A stretch of 64,000 bases of DNA from Deltaproteobacteria bacterium (GTDB lineage: Bacteria > Myxococcota_A > Polyangia > Polyangiales > Polyangiaceae): the NCBI GenBank assembly GCA_003235365.1, contig QJWJ01000438.1, positions 1 through 64,000 on the forward strand. The letters are read 5' to 3'. Of the stretch, positions 47,973 to 57,963 are shown in pieces. Below the pieces are notes generated by a model, which had not been told where the DNA came from, did not search any database, and worked only from the letters and a program-made list of their open reading frames with translations. The position numbers and the translations under genes are program-made. Within the stretch, counting starts at the first letter, position 1. Each line of letters opens with the position of its first letter.

Positions 47973-49487
47973 GTGTCGGAATCCTCTCCCACGTCCAGCA
48001 CTGCGAACCATGGACGTGGCAGTGCACTCTTGGCGTTGCTGCGTCGGCCCGAGCTGTGGGTTGGCGCGCTGGTGTTCGTCGCGGGCGCGTACTTTCACGG
48101 CAGCGGTTCGTGGAATCAGAATGCACGCCTCGACGCGATCTTCGCTTTCGCCGAACCCGGTCCAAACCAGTGGACCTTCCGCATCGACGATTTCTTGCCC
48201 CGACCGGACAAGAACTTCAACACTGGGGACTGGGCGCGCTTCGGCGAGCACTACTACGCCAACAAGGCGCCCGGCACGTTGTTGCTCGGTGCGCTGGCGT
48301 ACCTGCCGTTGCAGCGACTGGAAGCGGCATTGGGCGTCGATCTGGATTCGCCACCGATTGCGTCGCTCAATGCCTACTGGATCAACCTGTGGGTGAGCGT
48401 GCTGCCAATCAGCGTCGCCGTCGCGATGTGGTTTCGTCGGTTGTCCACGCAGCTGCCGACCGGTCGCGCCTCGGGCATTGCGCTGATTGCGTTCTTTGGG
48501 ACTGCGTTGTTTCCTTACAGCACGCAGCTGTGGGGGCATACGACGGCGGCAGCGTTCATCATGATGGCCGTATCAGTGTTGCCTGGGATGACAGCGCGTG
48601 AGGACGCGCACGCCTGGACGAAGGTGGGAGTGTTCGCTGGTGCCGCGGTGTGTTGCGATTTTCTGGCCGTGCCGTTCGTGATGGGTGTCGCCATCGTTGC
48701 GGCGCTCCGAGGCAGACGCGAATTCGCCGGGATCTGCATTGGCGGTGCTGGTCCGGCAATCGTGCTGTTGGGCTACCAGTGGTACAGTTTTGGAAACCCA
48801 TTTGCGCTACCGACGTCTGGAATGAATCGTTCCTTCGTCGATGAGGAGCGTGTGCTCGGCATGTTTGGAGGTCTCGAGCCAGAGGCACTGTGGCAGTCCA
48901 CCTTTGGCACGTACCGCGGGTTGTTCTTTCAGATGCCGGTCCTGTTGCCGGCGCTCGTTGGGTTGGCAGTTTTGGGTAAGCGCCAACGGGCGGCGCCGGC
49001 GCTTTGGCTGGCAGTCGGAGTGTTCACTGCCAACCTGCTATGGTTGGCCACCTTCAACGGCTGGCACGGCGGGGCCACGGTGTGTGCCCGCTACCTCATC
49101 GTCGCACTGCCGTTGTTGGTCACCGGCTTGGCTGAGCTCCCACCGGGCCCATTGAGTCGTTGGCTCGTGTCGATCACGGCAGCAGCGTCGATTCTCAACA
49201 TGCTCGCCGTTGCTGCTGTTTCTCCTCTGGCCCCGGACCAGTTGGCGAACCCCTTGTTCAACGAGACTTTGCCACGGTTCTTGTCCGGTGAGCTTCACCC
49301 CTACGTGTTGCCGGTTCGTCTCACGCGCCTACATCCCGACTTTGAGCAGTGGTCGGGGGTTACCGTGTGGAACGGCGGAGACGTGTTCGGCCTGAGCGGC
49401 GCCTGGCGGCTGGCACCGCTGGTGCTGTTTGCGTCAGGATGCGTCGTGTTGCTGCGCCGCATCGCGCGGTCCCAGCAACACGATTGA
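47973..49487 (+). CDS. Multi-TM GT-C-like membrane protein
   Basis: 'NTGDWARFGEHYYANKAPGTLLLGALAYLPLQRL' motif and many TM helices. Confidence 0.65.
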   Translation: MSESSPTSSTANHGRGSALLALLRRPELWVGALVFVAGAYFHGSGSWNQNARLDAIFAFAEPGPNQWTFRIDDFLPRPDKNFNTGDWARFGEHYYANKAPGTLLLGALAYLPLQRLEAALGVDLDSPPIASLNAYWINLWVSVLPISVAVAMWFRRLSTQLPTGRASGIALIAFFGTALFPYSTQLWGHTTAAAFIMMAVSVLPGMTAREDAHAWTKVGVFAGAAVCCDFLAVPFVMGVAIVAALRGRREFAGICIGGAGPAIVLLGYQWYSFGNPFALPTSGMNRSFVDEERVLGMFGGLEPEALWQSTFGTYRGLFFQMPVLLPALVGLAVLGKRQRAAPALWLAVGVFTANLLWLATFNGWHGGATVCARYLIVALPLLVTGLAELPPGPLSRWLVSITAAASILNMLAVAAVSPLAPDQLANPLFNETLPRFLSGELHPYVLPVRLTRLHPDFEQWSGVTVWNGGDVFGLSGAWRLAPLVLFASGCVVLLRRIARSQQHD

Positions 49488-49489
49488 AC

Positions 49490-49849
49490 TCAGACGCCGT
49501 TGCGTTCGAACAGGTCAGCGAGCTTGGTCACGCTGTCGGTCGACAGGCGCGTCGAGGAGCCGCGGGACCACTTCTTGTCGGGACCTTGGTACCAAGTGGT
49601 CAACACGAGCGTCCCGTCGGCCATGAGCCATCCGGTACGCTGCTCTCGGACGCCGTCGCGCTGCTCTTCGTCGCTGAGGATTGAACATTGACCCCAGCGC
49701 AGCGCTCTCTCCATCTGCGTTCGGGCTCGGTCGTCTGGAGAGGACTCGACTTCCTCGATCCGGATAGCTGGGCGTTCCCCCGAGATCGCCGTGCCGATGC
49801 CAAGACGGTCTTCGGGAAATTGATTTAGGTCAGCTGTTGCACGCGTCAT
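49490..49849 (-). CDS. Small hypothetical protein
   Basis: ATG 49849 (also in-frame 49855); 'MTRATADLNQFPEDRLGIGTAIS...'; ATGA-overlap with the upstream ORF. Confidence 0.5.
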   Translation of the reverse strand: MTRATADLNQFPEDRLGIGTAISGERPAIRIEEVESSPDDRARTQMERALRWGQCSILSDEEQRDGVREQRTGWLMADGTLVLTTWYQGPDKKWSRGSSTRLSTDSVTKLADLFERNGV

Positions 49850-50145
49850 GGACATCTCGGACGGACGCGTTTGACCCAGCCTAAGATGTCCGGATCGCCC
49901 GAAAGCGATTCGTATCGTTCCGGCACCAACGAAATTCGAGAAAATTCGCCGTGACTGGGAAACACCAGATGGAATTGGAGCAGTCGCTGCGTCACGTACC
50001 CCACTGAAACAGCTGGATAGCCCGCAGTCGTAGTCAATTTGAAGGAGACCCGTGCGCTTTGTGAATGGAGCCGCCGAGCGGTTTTTCTGACGGCCGCGGG
50101 AAAAAAGTCAACTCGACGTGTGCGCGTTCTCGCACCCCTGAGCAC
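49846..50145 (-). CDS. Small hypothetical protein (GTG start proposed)
   Basis: Part of the 206-aa ORF 49846-50466; the C-terminal half 'SFKLTTTAGYPAVSVGYVTQRLLQFHLVFPSHGEFSRISLVPERYESLSGDPDILGWVKRVRPRCP' looks protein-like; its stop overlaps the next start. Confidence 0.4.
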   Translation of the reverse strand: MLRGARTRTRRVDFFPAAVRKTARRLHSQSARVSFKLTTTAGYPAVSVGYVTQRLLQFHLVFPSHGEFSRISLVPERYESLSGDPDILGWVKRVRPRCP

Positions 50146-50290
50146 CGCGCAGGTGACTGACGTACGGAACGACCTTGCAGCATCTCCCTGGGGCCAGTGA
50201 GGCGACTCGCGGGGCCACCAAGCCGAGCGTCGCCATCGAGCTGCCAAAGGCGCGTCCGGTCTTTCAGACGCCGCCGATGTGGGGCGGCGT

Positions 50291-51868
50291 TCAACAGGGG
50301 CAATCCCAAAACAGCAGAGACCAAAGCTCGCGGGAGTCGTAGCTGCTCGCCGCCTTGCGTCGCCACAGCCCCACGGTTTGCATGAAGTCGTCAGGACCAG
50401 TGAGCAGCTCGAGCTGACCGTCGCCGTCGACGTCGAGCGCCAGGACCGGTGACAACACTCGTTCACCTAGAACCACATGTCGCAGTATCTTCGGTTCCGC
50501 GCGGACGTCGACCTCGAACAACACCGTCAACGCTGCGCTGAACTCCGCACAGCCATCCCCCGCGCTCGTCGATGCGATCGCGGTCTGCACACCATCGACG
50601 GCCTCGAAGTCGACGACCGTGATGCCGCGTTCGGCGTACCACTTGGTCGTCGTCCCCAGCGGGTTCTCCTGTTCGAAATCGTGCTGAATCCGTCGGGTCT
50701 CTGGCAGCTCGTCGAGCCGGGCTTGTAGCAGCTTGCTCACGACGCCAAGACTTCGCCGGGCCCCGAGCACGCGGCCTGCAGGTGGTTTGCGCGACGCCCA
50801 CACTGCCTGCGGGCAGCCGTCGAGCTTCGCGGCCAGAGTCGCCACGCTCGGCCCCGTCATGGCCCACAGGTCAGCGGCGATTTCGGCGTCGGTGCTGGCG
50901 GGGTTGCCCTCGGTTCCTTCCCAGCGCTGCACCATGCCGAAGTGTGGCACGACGTCCACCCGCGCCACGACGCTTTCGATGCGCGCTTCGCACGCTGAAC
51001 CGTCGCTGGCGAGCGTCGTTACGGCCTGTCCAATCAGCGCTCGCTGTTCGGCCTTCAGTTGTTTCGTGTCGACGGGGTGTTCGACGATGTAGCGGTCGGC
51101 CAGATCGCGGTGCAGCGAACCCACGGGCTTGATGGCTTTGGCTTCGACGGCTTGCCCGAGGAACAGCACCTGAGAATGGACGTGCCAATTGTCCACGGAT
51201 GCGGCGACCTCGCGTGCGAGCAGCTGCGATTGCAGCATTTCCTCTCGAGCGATCTTCGGACCGTTGACGGAGGAAGCGACGATCAGTTCCTTGGTGCCGC
51301 GGTCGGCGAAGCTGCGCGATGCAAACTCCTGCACGAAACGTACGCGCGCGGTGGCTCCGACGACGTGTAGCTCGACGTCTGTTGCCGCGACGTGCAGGCC
51401 TGGCTTGAACATCAGTTTACGGTCGGCGAGCCATCCCTTGCGGTCGAAGTGTGTGACCTTGTCGCCCGCGCGTTTGGTGCCCGCGAAGCGCTCGGCGTAA
51501 TGCGTGGCGTAGCGGTCGAAATCGTTCGTGTTCTGAGCGGCAACCCACGACTCGACGAGAGCTCGCACCGCGCCGTCGGTCAAGGCGGGCGGTGGCGGGC
51601 GGTCGGGGTCGTCCGTTGCCGCCGCTTGGGTCGAGTCGCTGCTCGGTGTCGCGATCGCGCCGGATGGCGCTGGCCGCGTTGGCTCGGCTGCGCTCTGTGA
51701 CGGACTCGGCGTTTCGAGCTCGTTGTCGCGGGACCCTTTCGACTTGCTGCATGCGCACACCGTGAGGGTGAGTGCAAGGCAGACTGCCACCGGTGATCGA
51801 GAGAGACCCCCAATCGTTCTCCTCGACTTGTGCGGTTTGCGATTCGTCTGTCGGCTTGCGGTGCGCAT
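50291..51868 (-). CDS. Lipoprotein with SnoaL/NTF2-like N-terminal region
   Basis: 'LALTLTVCACSKSKG' lipobox; 'VRALVESWVAAQNTNDFDRYATHYAERFAGTKRAG...ATARVRFVQEFASRSFADRGTKELIV'; C-terminal 'LALDVDGDGQLELL' FG-GAP-like. Confidence 0.65.
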   Translation of the reverse strand: MRTASRQTNRKPHKSRRTIGGLSRSPVAVCLALTLTVCACSKSKGSRDNELETPSPSQSAAEPTRPAPSGAIATPSSDSTQAAATDDPDRPPPPALTDGAVRALVESWVAAQNTNDFDRYATHYAERFAGTKRAGDKVTHFDRKGWLADRKLMFKPGLHVAATDVELHVVGATARVRFVQEFASRSFADRGTKELIVASSVNGPKIAREEMLQSQLLAREVAASVDNWHVHSQVLFLGQAVEAKAIKPVGSLHRDLADRYIVEHPVDTKQLKAEQRALIGQAVTTLASDGSACEARIESVVARVDVVPHFGMVQRWEGTEGNPASTDAEIAADLWAMTGPSVATLAAKLDGCPQAVWASRKPPAGRVLGARRSLGVVSKLLQARLDELPETRRIQHDFEQENPLGTTTKWYAERGITVVDFEAVDGVQTAIASTSAGDGCAEFSAALTVLFEVDVRAEPKILRHVVLGERVLSPVLALDVDGDGQLELLTGPDDFMQTVGLWRRKAASSYDSRELWSLLFWDCPC

Positions 51869-51889
51869 GCGCCATCCCTCCTCGAGTTG

Positions 51890-52837
51890 TCAGCCCGGCT
51901 TGTGCGAACGCGATGGTCTGTCTTCGGGCGCCAACGCGTCCGCAGTGCTCGGCGCGATGGAAGCCGACCCGGGCTTGGGCCGCGTCGCATCGCTCTTGAT
52001 GTGCAAGTCGCGCTGGGGGAACGGGATTTCGATACCGCGTTTGCGAAAGCTCTGATCGATGGCAAAGCGCAGGTCGCTGACGATTTGCGGTTCGAGCTCG
52101 GCGCTGTTGATCCAGACTGCCAGCTCGAAGTCCAACGAGCTTTCGCCGAAGTCGCGGAAGAACACCACCGGCGCAGGGGTGCGAATGATCTTCGGGTGTT
52201 TGCTCGCGACGTACAAGAGTGCCCGCTCCACTTCGCGCGTGTCGCTGCCATAGGCAACACCCACGGCAATGCGTGTGCGATACATACGATCGGGCCTGCT
52301 CAGGTTCACCACGCGTGTCGTCAGAAGGTCGTGGTTGGGCACGATGATGGCGACGCCGTCGCGCGTGAGCACACGGGTGGAACGCATGGCGATCTCGTCG
52401 ACGCGCCCGACCGTGTCGCCGATGATGACGAAGTCGCCCTTCTGAACGGGGCGTTCAATCAGCAGGGTGATGCCGCTGACGAAGTTCTGCGCGAGCCCTT
52501 GCAGGCCGAAACCGATACCGACGCTGAGCATCGCGCCGATTGCCGCGAGTGCCGTCAGATCGATACCGATGTTCTGCAGGCCGATGAGTACGCCCAACAC
52601 GACCGCCACGAGCTGAACCATGCGTTCGAGCGCGTAGGCGATACCCTCGGTTTGCTCCTTGTCCTTGAAGTAGCGGTGAATCCCTCGGCGCGCGAACCGC
52701 CCGATGGCCACCGCAATCAATACCGTGAGCACGAAGATCAGCACGGACAGCGGCGTGACGTTGGTCGAGCCGATGCGAAACAACTGCTCGTCGACGTAGG
52801 GGAGCGCTTTGCCGAGGGTTTGCAGTGTGCTGTGCAA
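51890..52837 (-). CDS. MscS-family mechanosensitive channel
   Basis: 'LGVLIGLQNIGIDLTALAAIGAMLSVGIGFGLQGLAQNFVSGITLLIERPVQKGDFVIIGDTVGRVDEIAMRSTRVLTRDGVAIIVPNHDLL'. Confidence 0.95.
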   Translation of the reverse strand: MHSTLQTLGKALPYVDEQLFRIGSTNVTPLSVLIFVLTVLIAVAIGRFARRGIHRYFKDKEQTEGIAYALERMVQLVAVVLGVLIGLQNIGIDLTALAAIGAMLSVGIGFGLQGLAQNFVSGITLLIERPVQKGDFVIIGDTVGRVDEIAMRSTRVLTRDGVAIIVPNHDLLTTRVVNLSRPDRMYRTRIAVGVAYGSDTREVERALLYVASKHPKIIRTPAPVVFFRDFGESSLDFELAVWINSAELEPQIVSDLRFAIDQSFRKRGIEIPFPQRDLHIKSDATRPKPGSASIAPSTADALAPEDRPSRSHKPG

Positions 52838-52846
52838 GGTGCCGTC

Positions 52847-53740
52847 TCACTTGCTGGTGGAAGTCGAAGCTGGATTCCTCGTTGAACTCGTGGCTGAGGT
52901 GGTCGTTGCGGGCTGTGCAGTCGTTGCACTACCCGTGCTGGTGGCGGTAGCTGTTGCGTTGGGCGCCGTGCCCGACGCCGTGGGTTCGGGAGCGGCGTAA
53001 TCTTCGGCAGTGTCGTCGGGTTCGCTGCACTCGTTGTCCAAGCGGAAACCCGTGGTGGACCAGCGTTCCCCCTTGGACAGGCAAGCTTTGACCACGAATC
53101 GCTCACTGCTGAGCTCGAAGCGCACGTCGAACAACGTCGCTTGTTTGTCTTTCTGCTCGACCTGACCGTCGCACTCGAAATCGTCGATCGTCTGCTTGTC
53201 GCGGAACCCGCCCATGAGCAGACGCTTTTCGGTGAGCATGCAGGCGACCTCTTGTTCCAGATCCTTCGCGGTCGCTCGAGTGCCCAGCGCTTGCTCGAGC
53301 TGGCTGAGGCGCTCTTCGCGCTGTGCGCTCTGGACCACAGCGATGCCGATCACCCCGATGCCTTCGGTGACACCAAACAACCCGAGCAGGAGCCCGGCTG
53401 TAGCCTGAACCGGCAAGACGAGATTGTACTTGCTCGCCATCTTGCGAGCGCGCAGTCCCAAGGCGACGCCAATCACGCTCGGCACGAAGGCGCAGCAAGC
53501 GATCAGTCCGCCCACGCTCCACCACAGCGAGTGGCGCGCTGTCTTGGCCAGGGACGCTTTGGCATCGGCCAATCGCTGTTGCTGTTGCGCGTGGTCGTGG
53601 TGGGCCGCGGCGGCCTGGTGGTAGGCGGCGTGTTGTTGTCGTTGTTGCTCGAGTTGCGCACCGTAGGCCGTAACGATTCCGCAGTAGGAACAACGCGGGT
53701 CGGCTGGCCCCAATCGAGCGCCGCAGGACGGGCACTTCAT
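52847..53740 (-). CDS. Zinc-ribbon plus DUF4190-like membrane protein
   Basis: N-term 'MKCPSCGARLGPADPRCSYCG' zinc ribbon; two TM segments; Thr/Ala/Ser-rich tail. Confidence 0.75.
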   Translation of the reverse strand: MKCPSCGARLGPADPRCSYCGIVTAYGAQLEQQRQQHAAYHQAAAAHHDHAQQQQRLADAKASLAKTARHSLWWSVGGLIACCAFVPSVIGVALGLRARKMASKYNLVLPVQATAGLLLGLFGVTEGIGVIGIAVVQSAQREERLSQLEQALGTRATAKDLEQEVACMLTEKRLLMGGFRDKQTIDDFECDGQVEQKDKQATLFDVRFELSSERFVVKACLSKGERWSTTGFRLDNECSEPDDTAEDYAAPEPTASGTAPNATATATSTGSATTAQPATTTSATSSTRNPASTSTSK

Positions 53741-53855
53741 GACTGTTGGAGTAGACCAAGCCCGCCTCGGGGTAAAGCGAATCGCGCACGAGCTACGGAG
53801 TCGTTAGCCGTGAATTCGTTGACAAACTCGGTGTCGCACCAAAGCCGGAACACCA

Positions 53856-54560
53856 TCATGGCGACGGGGCCGTCGCGAGCGTGCGTTCGGCCTTCATCAG
53901 CGCCTGATGCAAGGCCGCCGCGTTCGGCGCACCGCGCAGGTCCCGCGAGACGTTGGGTTGTGCGAGCATGTGGACCAGCTTCTCTAGCCAGGGCAGGTGC
54001 AGCTCGTCGTAGCGCAGGCCCAAAACGAAGAACAGGTAGGTCGGCTCGTTGTCGAGGGCGTCGAAGTCGACGCCGTGCTGCGAGCGTCCGAGAAGCATGA
54101 ACGGACGGGTGACTTGCTCGGGGTGGCGTCTCAATGTGTGCAGAAACGCGACACCGTTCCCCGAAGCGCTCGGCATCACGTTTTCACGTTGGATCAACGC
54201 TCCGACGAACCACGTCGCGTCGCGCACCAATCCCAGTCGTTCGGCGTGTGCCGCGAGTTCGTCGATCACCGACGTTTTGGTGGTTGCTTTCAGCCCGGCC
54301 AGGATGTGGGTCTGGTCGAAGCATGTTGCCAAGTCGAGCAGCCGTCTGGGTGTGTCGCCTTCGGGTCGTTCGAATTGTCGAGGCGTCAGGCCCAGTGCTT
54401 GGTCGTCCAGCCACGTGTCGATCATGGCTTTGCGGAATCGCCACTGGTTGCCCACCTTGACGCCCGGCAGGGCACCGTCCTGGACGAGCTTGAGCACCGT
54501 GCGCTCGTTGACGTTCAGGTAGCTTGCGAGCTGCTTGACGGTCATCAGACGGTCTTCCAC
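53856..54560 (-). CDS. Excisionase-type HTH domain fused to PTS EIIA (PtsN-like) domain
   Basis: 'MTVKQLASYLNVNERTVLKLVQDGALPGVKVGNQWRFRKAMIDTWLDDQ' then 'DELAAHAERLGLV...ALIQRENVMPSASGNGVAFLHTL...VDFDALDNEPTYLFFVLGLRYDELHLPWLEKLVHMLAQP'. Confidence 0.88.
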   Translation of the reverse strand: MEDRLMTVKQLASYLNVNERTVLKLVQDGALPGVKVGNQWRFRKAMIDTWLDDQALGLTPRQFERPEGDTPRRLLDLATCFDQTHILAGLKATTKTSVIDELAAHAERLGLVRDATWFVGALIQRENVMPSASGNGVAFLHTLRRHPEQVTRPFMLLGRSQHGVDFDALDNEPTYLFFVLGLRYDELHLPWLEKLVHMLAQPNVSRDLRGAPNAAALHQALMKAERTLATAPSP

Positions 54561-54687
54561 GGCGGTTGGACTCCTTAGGCTCGGCGCTGGACATCGCCTC
54601 TTTGGCGTCGCGACGGGTTACGGAGGACTCCTCGGACTGTCAACTGCTCCCGGAGGATGGTGCTATATTTCATGGAATTACGTAGAT

Positions 54688-54704
54688 TGACGTTAAATGA
54701 CGTT
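54688..54704. promoter_or_regulatory. Direct repeat TGACGTTaaaTGACGTT (10-bp period) at the 5' end of the SulP gene
   Basis: TGACGTT at 54688-54694 and 54698-54704. Confidence 0.45.
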
Positions 54705-56499
54705 CCTGGACAGCCCCCGACCCGCTCAGCGCCCCATGGCACGAACCCGCTATTGGGCAGAAACGAAGTCATCTCAAGCAGTTGTGCTTCCAGGCGCGAC
54801 GCTCGTCGCGGCGCTGCGAAGTGGATACGGTTTGGCCGATCTGCGTCGCGACGCGATGGCGGGCGCCGTCGTGGGTGTCGTCGCCCTGCCGCTCGCAATG
54901 GCGCTGGCCATCGGTGTCGGGGTGCCGCCCCAGGCCGGGCTGGCAACGGCGATTGTGGCGGGTTTCTTGGTCGCTGCGCTCGGCGGCTCGCGTACTCAGG
55001 TGACTGGGCCGACTGCGGCGTTCATCGCGATCCTTGCTCCCATCTACACGCAATCGGGCATGGCTGGACTGCTCATCTCCGGGCTGATGGCGGGTGTGCT
55101 GCTGATTGCCATGGGCTTGCTGCGATTGGGGCAACTGATTCGCTTCGTACCGCATCCAGTGACCACCGGCTTTACCGCAGGGATTGCGACGGTCATTGCG
55201 GTACTGCAGCTCAAAGACTTCTTCGGTTTGGAGCTGGCGGACAGCCCGACGCACACGCTCGAACGTTTGGCGGTGATGAGCGAAGCGCGACACACCGCCA
55301 GCGTCGCCGAGACGACGATCGGGGTGGTTACTCTATTGCTACTGATACTGTGGCCCAGAGTGACGCGGCGCGTGCCAGCGCCGCTGATTGCGCTGCCCGT
55401 CGCTGCGATCCTGGCCTGGTCGTTGTCGCGTTGGTTCCCGACGTTTTCAGTCGCGACCATCAATAGTCGCTTTCACACGCGCGTGGGTGAGGTTGTGTTC
55501 GACGGGATACCGCGCTTGCCACCCTTGCCGTCATGGCCTTGGGATTCTCCCGGACCACTCGGCGCGTCGCTGAGCTTTTCGCTCGACGAGCTGCGCTCGC
55601 TATTCGTGGGCGCGCTGGCGATCGCGTTGCTCGGCGCGATCGAGTCCCTATTGTCGTCCATGGTCGCCGATGGCATGGCCGGTACCAAACACGACCCCGA
55701 TGCGGAACTGGTTGCTCTTGGGATCGGTAACCTGGTTGCCCCGTTTTTTGGAGGCATTGCCGCAACCGGCGCCATCGCCCGCACGGCCACGAACGTCCGC
55801 AACGGCGCGCGGTCACCCGTTGCGGCGATGATTCACGCCGTCACTGTTCTCGGCGCGGTCTTGGCGTTTGCGCCTTTGTTGGGGTTGTTGCCCATGGCGT
55901 CGCTGGCGGCGCTGTTGTTGCTCGTCGCGTGGAACATGTCGGAGCTGCGCCATTTTGGGCACATCCTTCGCGTGGCGCCGAGGAGCGACGTTGGGGTGCT
56001 GCTGGTTTGCTACGGGTTGACCGTGGTGTTCGACATGGTCGTTGGGGTTGGGGTTGGCATGGTGCTCGCGGCCTTCTTGTTCATGCGGCGCATGGCGCAA
56101 GTGACCGAAGCACGGGTCACCGCTGACGGCCACGAATTGGCGCGAGGTCCTTTGCCTCCCGGCGTCGCCGTGTACCAGGTATCTGGTGCGTTGTTCTTCG
56201 GCGCTGCGCAGAAAGCCGTCTCTGCGCTCGAAGTCGTGTCGAGTGACACCCGCGCCGTGGTGCTCGCGCTCGACGCCGTGCCTGTCATGGACGCCACGGG
56301 GCTCGTCGCGCTCGAAAGCGCCGTCGCGATGCTCAATGGACGCCGCTGCTTGGCCGTCTTGTGCGGTCTCCAGCCACAGCCACACGCGCTGCTGGACAAG
56401 GCAGGGTTGCTGGTCCGACCCCTCGTTGCTCACTGCGAGGACCTCGAGTCTGCGTTGGCGATTGCGGCAGAACACGTACCAAATAAAACCCGGTCCTGA
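54697..56499 (+). CDS. SulP-family anion transporter with STAS domain
   Basis: 'DLRRDAMAGAVVGVVALPLAMALAIGVGVPPQAGLATAIVAGFLVAALGGSRTQVTGPTAAFIAI', 'GIGNLVAPFFGGIAATGAIARTATNVRNGARSPVAAMIHA'; STAS 'VVLALDAVPVMDATGLVALESAV'. Confidence 0.95.
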   Translation: MTFLDSPRPAQRPMARTRYWAETKSSQAVVLPGATLVAALRSGYGLADLRRDAMAGAVVGVVALPLAMALAIGVGVPPQAGLATAIVAGFLVAALGGSRTQVTGPTAAFIAILAPIYTQSGMAGLLISGLMAGVLLIAMGLLRLGQLIRFVPHPVTTGFTAGIATVIAVLQLKDFFGLELADSPTHTLERLAVMSEARHTASVAETTIGVVTLLLLILWPRVTRRVPAPLIALPVAAILAWSLSRWFPTFSVATINSRFHTRVGEVVFDGIPRLPPLPSWPWDSPGPLGASLSFSLDELRSLFVGALAIALLGAIESLLSSMVADGMAGTKHDPDAELVALGIGNLVAPFFGGIAATGAIARTATNVRNGARSPVAAMIHAVTVLGAVLAFAPLLGLLPMASLAALLLLVAWNMSELRHFGHILRVAPRSDVGVLLVCYGLTVVFDMVVGVGVGMVLAAFLFMRRMAQVTEARVTADGHELARGPLPPGVAVYQVSGALFFGAAQKAVSALEVVSSDTRAVVLALDAVPVMDATGLVALESAVAMLNGRRCLAVLCGLQPQPHALLDKAGLLVRPLVAHCEDLESALAIAAEHVPNKTRS

Positions 56500-56675
56500 T
56501 CTGCCGCGGCAAATCAAGCTGAATACCGCACGCACGTAGACCGCCTCGGATGGTTTGTCGCCTTGCGAGCCGGGGCATTGCTGGGTTTCTGAGGGTGGCG
56601 TGAGCGCTTCTGTCGACAATCCTTCGCTGTGTGGAGATACTCGCCACCATGGGAGAACGAGGGAGCAAGGGAGAA

Positions 56676-57623
56676 ATGCGTCGCGCGACGCGTGATCTCC
56701 CGTTACGGCCGGTGTGGTGGGTGTTCGTCGCGCTATTGCTGGTTGCCTGTGGTTCACGACCCGCGCAGGTGCCGACGGCGGCAACGGCATCGAGCCCCGC
56801 TGGCCCCGCGGCGCAAACGGGTGGCCCAGCGACGGCCTCGACCGAAGCCGAGCGGGGGGCAGCGGTTCACGCAACGCCTCAGGTGCGTGAATCATCGCTC
56901 CTCGAGAGCTATCAACACGCTCTGGACGTCGCTCGTTATCCGGTGCGCGCGCGGGTCAGCGATACGTTGATCGCGTTGGTGCCTGATCAACCGGGGCTGC
57001 GCTGGGACGCGCAAGGGCGCGTGCTGATGTACACGTGGACTGTTTCGAAGTACTACGCCGACGAGAAGGTGTACGCCAAGGGCAAGCCCTTCCAGCTTTA
57101 CGGCGAGACGTGGTTCACGACGGCTGCGCAAGTTCACGACGTGTGCAGTCAGGTTGGACCCGACGCGTCCGTGTTGAACGTGCGCATCGCTCAGTACCTC
57201 GGGTTGCCGCCGCCCAGCGCAGTGGCGCACTACGACGCGTTCTTGGCCGTGTGGGTGGATCCCGGGGCGCTCAAGCGGCCCTGCGCCGACCCGCATGTGG
57301 ACACGACGACCTGCGACGTGGCCGCGCCCATGGTGCCCGATGGGGCGGATCAGGTGAACTGGAGCTGTGGTGCTTCGGCGGCGGATGCGCATGCGCAGTG
57401 GTTGTGCAACACCTGGGTCGACCGCTACTCGAACTCCAAGCCATCGAAGCAGTATCCGTGGACTGCTCTGGGTTATACCTACGACTGGGGCTCGACGGAT
57501 GGCGTCGGGGCGTCCGAGTTTGTTGCCTCAGCGAAGACCAACGTCGTGTTCGAGAGTCTGACTCCGACCGCGACGTTCTGTGCTGCCGACGTTGACAATC
57601 CGCCGACGAGTGCCGCTGAGTGA
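56676..57623 (+). CDS. Hypothetical lipoprotein
   Basis: ATG 56676 with AGGGAGAA upstream; 'FVALLLVACGSRP' lipobox. Confidence 0.65.
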   Translation: MRRATRDLPLRPVWWVFVALLLVACGSRPAQVPTAATASSPAGPAAQTGGPATASTEAERGAAVHATPQVRESSLLESYQHALDVARYPVRARVSDTLIALVPDQPGLRWDAQGRVLMYTWTVSKYYADEKVYAKGKPFQLYGETWFTTAAQVHDVCSQVGPDASVLNVRIAQYLGLPPPSAVAHYDAFLAVWVDPGALKRPCADPHVDTTTCDVAAPMVPDGADQVNWSCGASAADAHAQWLCNTWVDRYSNSKPSKQYPWTALGYTYDWGSTDGVGASEFVASAKTNVVFESLTPTATFCAADVDNPPTSAAE

Positions 57624-57963
57624 AGGACGCGCGGCGTCGGGCTCGACGTGCTGCGACGGCGAAGCGCGGTACGTGACGCGACAGCGGTACTCGACCAAAG
57701 CAAGACAGTTCGATCAGTGCCGTTGAAATCTTGCCGTATGCGTCTGTGTGCGGCCCCGCCCTGTTCGCACTTCAGAAGGTCACCGGTTCGGAGGAGTCGC
57801 GGTTTTGTCGCCAGAGGGGTCATGCGGTGATCGTCGGCGAGCGGGCCCGGCATACTACTGACACCGATTTTTCATGCGAAAGCCCGCTCACTCCCGTTTC
57901 GTTGCGGGAGCCGACCGCCGCCCGTGGCGTCGAGCGCGCCGGGCATCACCGAGGTTTCTGGCA

